From NCBI GenBank assembly GCA_003157895.1, contig PMKW01000140.1:1-14887 (forward strand): a stretch of DNA of 14,887 nucleotides, given 5' to 3'. Both the position numbers and the translations under genes were made by a program. Under the pieces are notes generated by a model. It was not told the DNA's origin, did not search any database, and saw nothing but the letters and a program-made list of their open reading frames with translations. This DNA comes from Methanoregula sp. (GTDB taxonomy: Archaea > Halobacteriota > Methanomicrobia > Methanomicrobiales > Methanospirillaceae). This document shows positions 7,471 to 13,142 of the stretch, one piece after another. Every line of letters starts with the position of its first letter. The first letter of the stretch is position 1.

Positions 7471-7505
7471 TTTCGGCCCGGCCGTGGATATATCAGATAA
7501 AAAGA

Positions 7506-7709
7506 TTACTTTTTCTTCTTATGATCCTCGGCGACCGGTTTCATGAATATAACCTCCGCACCGACATCTTTTGCGATCTGTTCGATCTCGAATTTCCGGA
7601 AATGGGTTGCCTCAACTTGGATTTCTCCGCCGGTTACAGCAACGATACGGTACTTGGGCGATTCGACACCCTCACCGACCTTCTGGCGCTCACGCACATA
7701 GATCTTCAT
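7506..7709 (-). CDS. Conserved small protein, function unknown
   Basis: A protein of 67 residues beginning MKIYVRERQKVGEGVESP. The ATG at 7709 is preceded by a strong ribosome binding site, GGAGGT, seven bases away. The sequence is compact and soluble: a beta-rich first half (YRIVAVTGGEIQVEA), an amphipathic helix (RKFEIEQIAKDVGAEVIFM) and a Lys-rich tail. There are no Cys residues and no known metal motif. It is the first gene of the minus-strand group, divergent from the Mos-like gene across a region with palindromes, and is followed after 35 bases by the winged-helix-like gene. The small size and position suggest a role tied to the cluster, but nothing in the sequence states it. Confidence 0.75.
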   Translation of the reverse strand: MKIYVRERQKVGEGVESPKYRIVAVTGGEIQVEATHFRKFEIEQIAKDVGAEVIFMKPVAEDHKKKK

Positions 7710-7773
7710 GGTCCTTACCTCCACGCCACACCATCGCCCGCAGCCCATAATCCTGAACCGGGGTTTTGCGGCT

Positions 7774-7789
7774 TTGGTATACCAATTGG
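7774..7789. promoter_or_regulatory. Overlapping palindromes TTGGTATACCAA and CCAATTGG in the divergent mos control region
   Basis: TTGGTATACCAA (7774-7785) is a perfect 12-base palindrome, and CCAATTGG (7782-7789) is a second palindrome overlapping it. They sit between the 67-residue gene (minus, ATG 7709) and the Mos-like gene (plus, ATG 7842), so a bound regulator could act on both. The GGTATACC core could also serve as a TATA box for the minus-strand gene. Confidence 0.45.
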
Positions 7790-7799
7790 TTTACATGGA

Positions 7800-7839
7800 G
7801 TTATCACTTTTGATGGTGATAGTCTCGTTGGCTGATAAC
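7800..7839 (+). promoter_or_regulatory. Inverted repeats just upstream of the Mos-like gene
   Basis: TATCAC (7802-7807) with GTGATA (7816-7821), and GTTATCA (7800-7806) with TGATAAC (7833-7839), are perfect inverted arms that compete for the same left half. The second ends two bases before the ATG. They could be operator half-sites or a leader hairpin. Unverified. Confidence 0.3.
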
Positions 7840-7841
7840 AC

Positions 7842-8651
7842 ATGAAAAAGAGGTTTGAACTCCACAGCGGGCTCCAGGGCGAGACACTGGTGAGAAAGGG
7901 GATGCACCGGAAAGGGGCTTCAATGGAGCAGATCCGGATCGCTCCTGAGATGAACGTCATTAAGATCGGCGGGCACGGTGCGATTGATTACGGGCGTGAA
8001 GTGATGCACCCGCTCTGCGAGGAGATCGGGGAACTTTCAAAAAAGCACCAGTTGCTGGTGGTCACCGGTGGCGGCGGGCGGGTTCGCCACATCATGGACA
8101 TCGGCATGGACCTCGGCATGCCGACCGGTGTGCTCGCGGAGCTCTCGGCAAAGATCTCCGAGCAGAACGCCATCATGGTCTCGATCCTCCTGTCCCAATA
8201 CGGGGGCACCCGGATCCACACCGGGGATCTCCTTGAACTCCCGATGCTCCTCAAACTTGGTATGCTGCCGGTCATTCACGGAACCCCACCATACGGCCTC
8301 TATGAACACCCGGCACGGTTCGACCAGATCCCCCCGCACCGCACCGATACCGGCGCGTTCCTGATTGCAGAAGTGCTCGGTGCAAAGAACTGCATCATCG
8401 GCAAGAACGTTGACGGTCTGTACATGGAAGATCCGAGGAAAAATCCCGATGCAGAATTGATACGGGATATCACGGCCCCGGAACTGATCAAACTCGACCT
8501 CGAAGATCTGGTTCTCGAGCGGATGGTTGTCGATCTCCTCAGAACTGCGGTCAATATCCGAGAAGTCCGGATCATCAACTGCCACAAGCGCGGCAACATC
8601 GAAAAGGCCATCAACGGCCAGAATGTAGGGACGATTATCCGGGCTGAATAA
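7842..8651 (+). CDS. Molybdenum storage protein-like (MosA/MosB family, amino-acid kinase fold)
   Basis: A cytoplasmic protein of 269 residues of the amino-acid kinase superfamily, near uridylate kinase. As I recall the Azotobacter vinelandii molybdenum storage protein, the match is specific. Shared stretches include VIKIGGHGAIDYGRE (39-53), VVTGGGGRVRH (73-83), the LGMPTGVLA region, HGTPPYGLYEHP, IPPHRTDTGAFLIAE (163-177), NVDGLYMEDP and the C-terminus GTIIRAE. MoSto uses ATP to pack molybdate or tungstate as polyoxometalate clusters inside a hexameric cage of MosA and MosB. The N-terminal extension of about 35 residues before the first strand fits that family, so I keep the ATG at 7842. Uptake genes next door support Mo/W storage over UMP phosphorylation. 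A plain UMP-kinase-like role is the alternative. Confidence 0.8.
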   Translation: MKKRFELHSGLQGETLVRKGMHRKGASMEQIRIAPEMNVIKIGGHGAIDYGREVMHPLCEEIGELSKKHQLLVVTGGGGRVRHIMDIGMDLGMPTGVLAELSAKISEQNAIMVSILLSQYGGTRIHTGDLLELPMLLKLGMLPVIHGTPPYGLYEHPARFDQIPPHRTDTGAFLIAEVLGAKNCIIGKNVDGLYMEDPRKNPDAELIRDITAPELIKLDLEDLVLERMVVDLLRTAVNIREVRIINCHKRGNIEKAINGQNVGTIIRAE

Positions 8652-8780
8652 ACAAAAAACTGCTCTGAAGAAATCGTTCAGAATACGTTGACGCTCCTGG
8701 GGCACGCAAGCATGCTCCCGCCGCTGCGGCATCCCCGTATTGCGATAGTGATATCATACCTTCTGAAAGACTTTCTTAAC

Positions 8781-8806
8781 TGTCCCCCGTCCCCTAACGG
8801 GGGACA
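8781..8806. repeat. 9-bp inverted repeat TGTCCCCCG / CGGGGGACA
   Basis: Perfect 9-base arms (8781-8789 and 8798-8806) around the loop TCCCCTAA. The GC-rich block is unlike the A/T-rich flanks and separates the intact Mos-like gene from the relic of a second copy. It could be a small interspersed or MITE-like palindrome. Confidence 0.5.
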
Positions 8807-8852
8807 ACTCGGCGTAAGAGGGGGCATCATATCCCCAGAAAAAAGGTTTTCT

Positions 8853-8912
8853 CAAGGGCGGGAAAAAGTAATCAACGGAAAAAATTTTGGTACAATCATC
8901 CGTGCAGAATGA
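8853..8912 (+). pseudogene. 3' relic of a second Mos-like storage-protein gene
   Basis: The frame ending in TGA at 8912 reads QGREKVINGKNFGTIIRAE. The intact gene 260 bases upstream ends EKAINGQNVGTIIRAE: 13 of the last 16 residues are identical, and many codons differ only at the third position. This pattern suggests an old paralogue that was once under selection, then lost all but its last codons. The DNA between the two stops shows no further recognisable homology and contains a GC-rich palindrome. No start codon or ribosome binding site serves the fragment convincingly. Confidence 0.7.
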
Positions 8913-9197
8913 CTCTGCCCTTTTTTTCAATACCAGTGCGGCCGCAGGTGCGAGATTCCATGACGTCTGGTGGCCGCTTCCGAAATGTACCGTAGGGATC
9001 AGTTTTTTCTATCATGGTCAGATGTCGGATCCATGGGAAATGGCTCCGTAGGACCTAATCTGCCCCTTTTTCCGGGACAAGAGATCGTGGAATTTATTTT
9101 GATAGATGATCTTGTTAATAAATTTATGTTGATAGGGAACGCCGGAACCAAATGCGTAGTTTTTTATTTTGTAAAACGTTATCCTCAATGAGAAATT

Positions 9198-9620
9198 ATG
9201 GGCGCGAACAACGATATCATGAATAATTTTGCAATGCAGGAGCTCAAGCGTATCTATTCAACCTACGATGGCTGGAAAATGTCCCCCCAGAAACTGGGCA
9301 GCGGGTATGACACGCTCGTCAGACTTGAGCGCCTGAGTGGGGGGCATCATGATATCGTGAAAGTTCTGGTAACCTTCAATAAAGAGGTCCCGGCAACCCT
9401 GGTGGAAGAACTGAATAAAAAAGAAATTATGACTGATGGCTTGGTAGCGCGCTATGATTCAGCGGTCATTGCCCCAGTGAATACTGATACATCCGTCCTT
9501 CCGGCAGGAATGAAAATTTATCCCATGAACTCGTTTGAATTCGAAGGAAATGAGTTAGTCTGGAACAAAAAGAAGGTTTCACGAGTCCCGGTACCTCTGG
9601 CAGTAAAAAAAGCGGCCTGA
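9198..9620 (+). CDS. Hypothetical protein, 140 residues
   Basis: I do not recognise the family. The protein is soluble, with no signal peptide, Cys motif or membrane segment. An N-terminal helix (NFAMQELKRIYSTYDGWKM) is followed by alternating strands and turns: DTLVRLERLSGG, DIVKVLVTFNKEVP, AVIAPVNTDTSVLPAGMKIY, and a Lys-rich end. The composition and codon use look like genuine coding sequence. The ATG at 9198 is preceded by only a weak TGAG. The ATG at 9219 (MNNFAMQEL) is an alternative. It stands alone on the plus strand, between the Mos-like relic and the converging FmdE-like gene, with a T7 tract directly after its stop. Confidence 0.7.
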   Translation: MGANNDIMNNFAMQELKRIYSTYDGWKMSPQKLGSGYDTLVRLERLSGGHHDIVKVLVTFNKEVPATLVEELNKKEIMTDGLVARYDSAVIAPVNTDTSVLPAGMKIYPMNSFEFEGNELVWNKKKVSRVPVPLAVKKAA

Positions 9621-9626
9621 ATAATC

Positions 9627-9635
9627 ATTTTTTTA
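9627..9635 (+). terminator. T-tract after the 140-residue gene
   Basis: A run of seven Ts begins a few bases after the TGA of the 9198 gene. It is typical of archaeal plus-strand termination and faces a converging gene. Confidence 0.4.
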
Positions 9636-9686
9636 ATCTCCCCCTCAATCATCTCATCAAAAAATTTTTAAGAGAGAGCACCTGTA

Positions 9687-9704
9687 TTCCGGTATTCACC
9701 GGAA
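9687..9704. terminator. Perfect 7-bp hairpin TTCCGGT/ACCGGAA between convergent genes
   Basis: Arms TTCCGGT (9687-9693) and ACCGGAA (9698-9704) with the loop ATTC. On the minus strand, two T6 runs lie just before it, downstream of the FmdE-like stop at 9752. The whole unit probably ends minus-strand transcripts. Confidence 0.4.
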
Positions 9705-9751
9705 AAAACCAAAAAAGACCGGGGAGCGTCCGCAACCGGTGATACCCGCAG

Positions 9752-10414
9752 TTATCCAATCTCCTTGTAATATTTCATAGACCCGCAGGCACCGCAATGG
9801 TCCCCTTCGATCAGGTAATCGGGGACGGTCTCGCCGCAGCGGGGACAGGTGACCGATGTCCATTTCTTCTTTTTCATTACCTGGACCCGGACCCGCTCGG
9901 AGGAGAGGAGATGCCGGCCGGCACGGAAGATCTCATCCATAAGGAGGTTTTTCATGGTGTGTTTGTCGTATGCAGGGCTGTTCGCGTACCAGGTATCGAT
10001 CGTGGGATATTTTTTCAGTTTCTCCAGATCCACGTATACCCGGACGGCATCTGCGGTCTCGCTCTCGGTCTGGATATTCAGGGTGATGGCAAATTTCCCG
10101 ATGGGTACGATCTTGAGCCGGCTGTTGCCCGTTGTGCAGCGGGCAATCACCTGCAGGGCATCTGGAAGGCATTTAGGGGTTTCGCAGACCCCGAAGAGCT
10201 TCATGTCGTGAGTAACCCCCAGCAGTTCCCGTGCATAATCCACCATGAATGCCCCGATCAGGACACCCGGTGCCGGGTAGGTGTGGAATTCTGACAACCG
10301 GAGGATCTGCTGCATGAGCGCCGTGGGAACCCCGCCTTTCTTCATGCTGGCTGTCAGCGCTTCTTCATATCCTTCGGCATGACCTGCTGGCATGAGTATA
10401 CATTGGCTGATCAT
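9752..10414 (-). CDS. FmdE-domain protein with C-terminal zinc ribbon
   Basis: A protein of 220 residues resembling formylmethanofuran dehydrogenase subunit E. The core reads EFHTYPAPGVLIGAFMVDYA (42-61), then FGVCETPKCLPDALQVIARC and TTGNSRLKIVPIGKFAITL, which matches the FmdE pattern of C-x2-DA-[IL]-Q followed by a C-T-x-GN segment. The C-terminus carries a zinc ribbon with Cys190, Cys193, Cys207 and Cys210. FmdE proteins normally start with FHGHxCPG; here the second His and the Cys are replaced (Tyr46, Ala48), so a metal site may be lost or rearranged. FmdE relatives associate with Mo/W formylmethanofuran dehydrogenases or occur alone; their role is poorly defined. The ATG at 10414 is used: a TTTTAA element about 30 bases upstream would give a leaderless message. 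Confidence 0.8.
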   Translation of the reverse strand: MISQCILMPAGHAEGYEEALTASMKKGGVPTALMQQILRLSEFHTYPAPGVLIGAFMVDYARELLGVTHDMKLFGVCETPKCLPDALQVIARCTTGNSRLKIVPIGKFAITLNIQTESETADAVRVYVDLEKLKKYPTIDTWYANSPAYDKHTMKNLLMDEIFRAGRHLLSSERVRVQVMKKKKWTSVTCPRCGETVPDYLIEGDHCGACGSMKYYKEIG

Positions 10415-10531
10415 CCGATAAACATGTTATGAAAAGGATTAAAAGATCTGAATACGGGGTAATTGCCGGCATTCCATACGTATGACAGAGATACGCTGTA
10501 ATGTTCCGTTCATATCCGGTGCCGGTTACTG

Positions 10532-11110
10532 TTAATTACGATTCCGGTCACGAACACTGGCAAGACGTCTGGCCGAGGGGTAACCGCATGCTGCCAGGAT
10601 TTCCTGGGTATCGGGAGGGGTTTTGTCACTGGAACGGGCAGCGATATTGGACAGCACCATGATGCATACCGGCAGCCTCATCCCAAACATATCCATCTCT
10701 GGGATATCGGAAAAACGCATGCCCGTATAATTTTTCCATGTGGTGCGATTGACGCTGATCCCCAGAGCGTCAATCATCCGGGCTGCACGGCTGGCCGGCA
10801 TAGTTGTGGAGAGTGAAGAAAAGATATCGATGACCGGTGAACCGATCCGGGTATTGGGATAGAACGGTTCGTCAGCGTACCATAAATCACCGCAGGATTT
10901 GCAGGTGAACCGCTTCACACGAACCGTGATAATACGTTCTTTTTCCTCCTCCTTTATGGTGGCAAACTTTTTGGTTTTCGTATCATATCCCTGGACGGCC
11001 CCCCCGCACCGCGGGCATCCGGGGCATGTCGTGAATTCCAGATTATCAAATATCAGAACCGCGGTCTGGATGAGATCTTTTATCATGGGAGGGATACGGG
11101 GCGGGTGCAT
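10532..11110 (-). CDS. Zinc-ribbon protein resembling a transposase N-terminal region
   Basis: A protein of 192 residues. A four-Cys zinc ribbon is split by a charged segment: Cys32 and Cys35 (with Cys29 nearby), then Cys70 and Cys73 in RFTCKSCGDLWYADEPFY. A helical segment follows (SSLSTTMPASRAARMIDALG, then NRTTWKNY), which looks like a helix-turn-helix. Ribbon plus HTH is the layout of the DNA-binding part of several archaeal transposases, yet no catalytic DDE domain follows before the stop. It may be a domesticated or truncated transposase fragment, or a free-standing DNA-binding protein. No terminal inverted repeats were found around it. The first ATG (11110) is used; the ATG at 11086 is possible. 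It is divergent from fdhA. Confidence 0.65.
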   Translation of the reverse strand: MHPPRIPPMIKDLIQTAVLIFDNLEFTTCPGCPRCGGAVQGYDTKTKKFATIKEEEKERIITVRVKRFTCKSCGDLWYADEPFYPNTRIGSPVIDIFSSLSTTMPASRAARMIDALGISVNRTTWKNYTGMRFSDIPEMDMFGMRLPVCIMVLSNIAARSSDKTPPDTQEILAACGYPSARRLASVRDRNRN

Positions 11111-11176
11111 CTAGATTACTTCCGGTCGTTTGTTGTGCATTTGTGCTGCGCGCTTTGTGGGCTGTCTGATTATATC

Positions 11177-11184
11177 TTTATAAA
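11177..11184 (+). promoter_or_regulatory. TATA box of fdhA1
   Basis: TTTATAAA, preceded by an A/T-rich stretch, about 100 bases before the fdhA ATG. It predicts a leader of about 75 bases that includes the hairpins at 11258-11279. Confidence 0.5.
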
Positions 11185-11257
11185 CCTCTCAATAAATACC
11201 CACTTGTAATCATCAGAACTCAGGATTAAACCATATCCATTTATTAACAGAATTTAG

Positions 11258-11279
11258 TCAACCTCTGTTGATCGAGGTT
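11258..11279 (+). promoter_or_regulatory. fdhA1 ribosome binding site inside two mutually exclusive hairpins
   Basis: The ribosome binding site GAGGTT (11274-11279, five bases before ATG 11285) pairs perfectly with AACCTC (11260-11265). An alternative stem, TCAAC (11258-11262) with GTTGA (11267-11271), uses the same left arm and would free the ribosome binding site. The pairing is seen directly; a regulatory switch is inference. Confidence 0.45.
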
Positions 11280-11284
11280 AGAAC

Positions 11285-13141
11285 ATGGATTTCACGTACG
11301 TACCAAGCACCTGTCCCTACTGCGGGACCGGTTGCGGGATCAACCTTGTCGTGAAGGATGGCAAGGTTGAGGGGATCTCCCCATGGCACCGCAACCCGGT
11401 CAATGAGGGCAAGGTCTGTATCCGCGGGAACAAGTCGTTCGAGTTTGTCAACAGTGCAGAGCGTATCACCACGCCGCTGATCAAGAAGGATGGAAGGTTT
11501 GCCGAGGCAAGCTGGGAAGACGCCTACAAGGAGATCGCCGCTCATCTCAAAGGCGCCAAGGGCGACGAGGTCGGCTTCGTGGCATCCGCCCGCACCTGCA
11601 ACGAGGACAACTATGTCTTTAAGAACCTTGCAGTGAATGTCGTCAAGACCGCCAATATCGATTACTGCGGTCGCCGCTGCAATGCAGATGCGGTCAAAGG
11701 CCTTGTTGAGGCTTTCGGCCAGGGCGCCATGACCAATTCGATCACGGACATTTCCAGTGCAAAGGCAATCCTCGTTGTAGGCAGCAATCCGCTCGAGGAG
11801 AACCCGCTTGCCGGCCGTCGTGTCATCATGGCCCAGAAAAATGGTGCAAAGGTCATCGTTGCCGATGCCCGGACCAGCGCGACTGCGAAGATCGCCGACC
11901 TCCATATCGCGATCAACCCCGGTACGGAAGTTGCCTTCCTTAACGGTATCGCAGCAGCGATCATCAAGGCAGGCAGGGAGAACAAGGACTTCATCGCACA
12001 GAAGACCAGCAACTTTGAGAAGTGCAAGGCAGCCGTAGCCCCGTGCACACCCGATGCAGTTGCAAAGATCTGTGGTATCTCAGCAGATGCAGTTACCAAA
12101 GCGGCCGAGCTCTTCACTGCAGCCCAGCCTGCCTCAATCGTCACTTCTGCCGGAGCAGGATCCGGCGATCTTATCCGTGCATGTGCAAACCTTTCCCTCC
12201 TCACCGGTAATATCGGTATTGCAGGAGCAGGTGTCAACCTCCTTCGCGGCAAGAGTAATGCCCAGGGCGCCATGGATGTCGGTTGCGTCCCTCAAGACAA
12301 CGGACATTCCGTCCCCGCCATGATTGAGGCCGCAGGAGCCGGCAAGATCAAGACGCTCTACATCATGGGAGAGAACATTGCATCTGCCGGCGCAATGGTT
12401 GTTGATGCTCTCGACAAGGTGGGCTTCCTTGTTGTCCAGGACATGTTCATGACCGCGACCGCAAAGAGGGCACATGTGATCCTCCCCTCAGCCTCATTCG
12501 CTGAGCGCGACGGCACTGTTACCAACAGCGAGCGCCGCGTCCAGCGTGTTCGGAAGGCAGTCGAGCCCGTCGGATCTTCAAAGGCCGACTGGCAGATCAT
12601 CTGCGAACTTGCAAAGGCCATGGGTGCAGAGAAGGACTTCGCCTACAAGAACGCCGAGGAGATCTTCAACGATATTGCAAAGAAGGTTCCCGCATATGCA
12701 GGCATCACGTATGCAAATCTCGAAAAGCCCGAAGCGATCCAGTGGCCTGCGTCAGGAGGAGTCTTCGGTACCGCAGTACTCTATGCGGACAAATTTGCAA
12801 CCAGGGACGGCAAGGGAGCATTCTCCGCCGTCGAGTACAAGGCCGGCGAGGCTGTCAGCGCCGAGTACCCGTTTGCGGTCGCGGCACAGTGGCCGACGGG
12901 AACCCTTTCCTTAAACACTCCCTCGATCGTCCGCGAATTCTCCGAGGCAAAGGTCAGTATCAACAAGGCCGATGCAAAGACCCTCGGTATCAAACCCGGC
13001 TCGAGAGTTAAAGTTTCCGGAAAGACCGGGTCTTCAACCCTCGCTGCCGATGTGACAACAGGAATCAAGGCCGGTGTTGTTTCCCTGCCGCTTACCTTTG
13101 CGGCTGCGGCTGTGAAACTCGAGAAGACGGAGGGAGCATAA
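11285..13141 (+). CDS. fdhA: Formate dehydrogenase alpha subunit-like molybdo/tungstopterin oxidoreductase
   Basis: Catalytic subunit, 618 residues, of the molybdopterin oxidoreductase family. With FdhB it would transfer electrons between formate and F420 or the heterodisulfide reductase system in the cytoplasm. The N-terminal 4Fe-4S site is Cys10, Cys13, Cys17 and Cys45 (CPYCGTGCGIN, then KVCIRG). The active-site region reads DYCGRRCNADAVKGL and FGQGAMTNSI: Cys132 takes the catalytic position (Sec in some enzymes). However, the residue after it is Asn133, where formate dehydrogenases have a His that assists formate oxidation. The second conserved Arg segment (NLLRGKSNAQGAMDVG) and the C-terminal cofactor-binding domain are present. 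The protein is shorter than typical methanogen FdhA (about 680). Good GAGGT site before the ATG. FdhB starts one base after the stop. Confidence 0.88.
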   Translation: MDFTYVPSTCPYCGTGCGINLVVKDGKVEGISPWHRNPVNEGKVCIRGNKSFEFVNSAERITTPLIKKDGRFAEASWEDAYKEIAAHLKGAKGDEVGFVASARTCNEDNYVFKNLAVNVVKTANIDYCGRRCNADAVKGLVEAFGQGAMTNSITDISSAKAILVVGSNPLEENPLAGRRVIMAQKNGAKVIVADARTSATAKIADLHIAINPGTEVAFLNGIAAAIIKAGRENKDFIAQKTSNFEKCKAAVAPCTPDAVAKICGISADAVTKAAELFTAAQPASIVTSAGAGSGDLIRACANLSLLTGNIGIAGAGVNLLRGKSNAQGAMDVGCVPQDNGHSVPAMIEAAGAGKIKTLYIMGENIASAGAMVVDALDKVGFLVVQDMFMTATAKRAHVILPSASFAERDGTVTNSERRVQRVRKAVEPVGSSKADWQIICELAKAMGAEKDFAYKNAEEIFNDIAKKVPAYAGITYANLEKPEAIQWPASGGVFGTAVLYADKFATRDGKGAFSAVEYKAGEAVSAEYPFAVAAQWPTGTLSLNTPSIVREFSEAKVSINKADAKTLGIKPGSRVKVSGKTGSSTLAADVTTGIKAGVVSLPLTFAAAAVKLEKTEGA

Positions 13142-13142
13142 C

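Larger units (their letters stand above)
8652..9197. other. Intergenic region with a gene relic, a hairpin and T-tracts
   Basis: Apart from the Mos-like relic (8853-8912) and the inverted repeat (8781-8806) listed separately, I see no gene. A T7 tract at 8919-8925, just after the relic's stop, could terminate transcription on the plus strand. The part from about 9080 to 9197 is A/T-rich and probably carries the promoter of the 9198 gene. No tRNA or other RNA gene was recognised. Confidence 0.45.

Noticed and set aside
7842..8651. Naming the gene uridylate kinase (pyrH)
   Set aside because: The overall fold agrees, but the N-terminal extension, the IPPHRTDTGAFL segment, the C-terminus and the neighbours fit the molybdenum storage branch better.
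8688..8912. 74-codon open frame on the plus strand as a real small gene
   Set aside because: Only the last 19 or so codons are recognisable; the rest covers a GC-rich palindrome and reads as random sequence. I keep the end as a pseudogene fragment.
8970..9191. 73-codon open frame upstream of the 140-residue gene
   Set aside because: It has no ribosome binding site and no recognisable features, and it lies in the A/T-rich probable promoter region.
11678..11680. Selenocysteine at the FdhA active site
   Set aside because: The codon is TGC, an ordinary Cys; no in-frame TGA is present at the active site.
11258..11905. 215-codon minus-strand open frame within fdhA
   Set aside because: It is a shadow of the third-position GC bias of fdhA, whose Fe-S and active-site motifs are clear on the plus strand.
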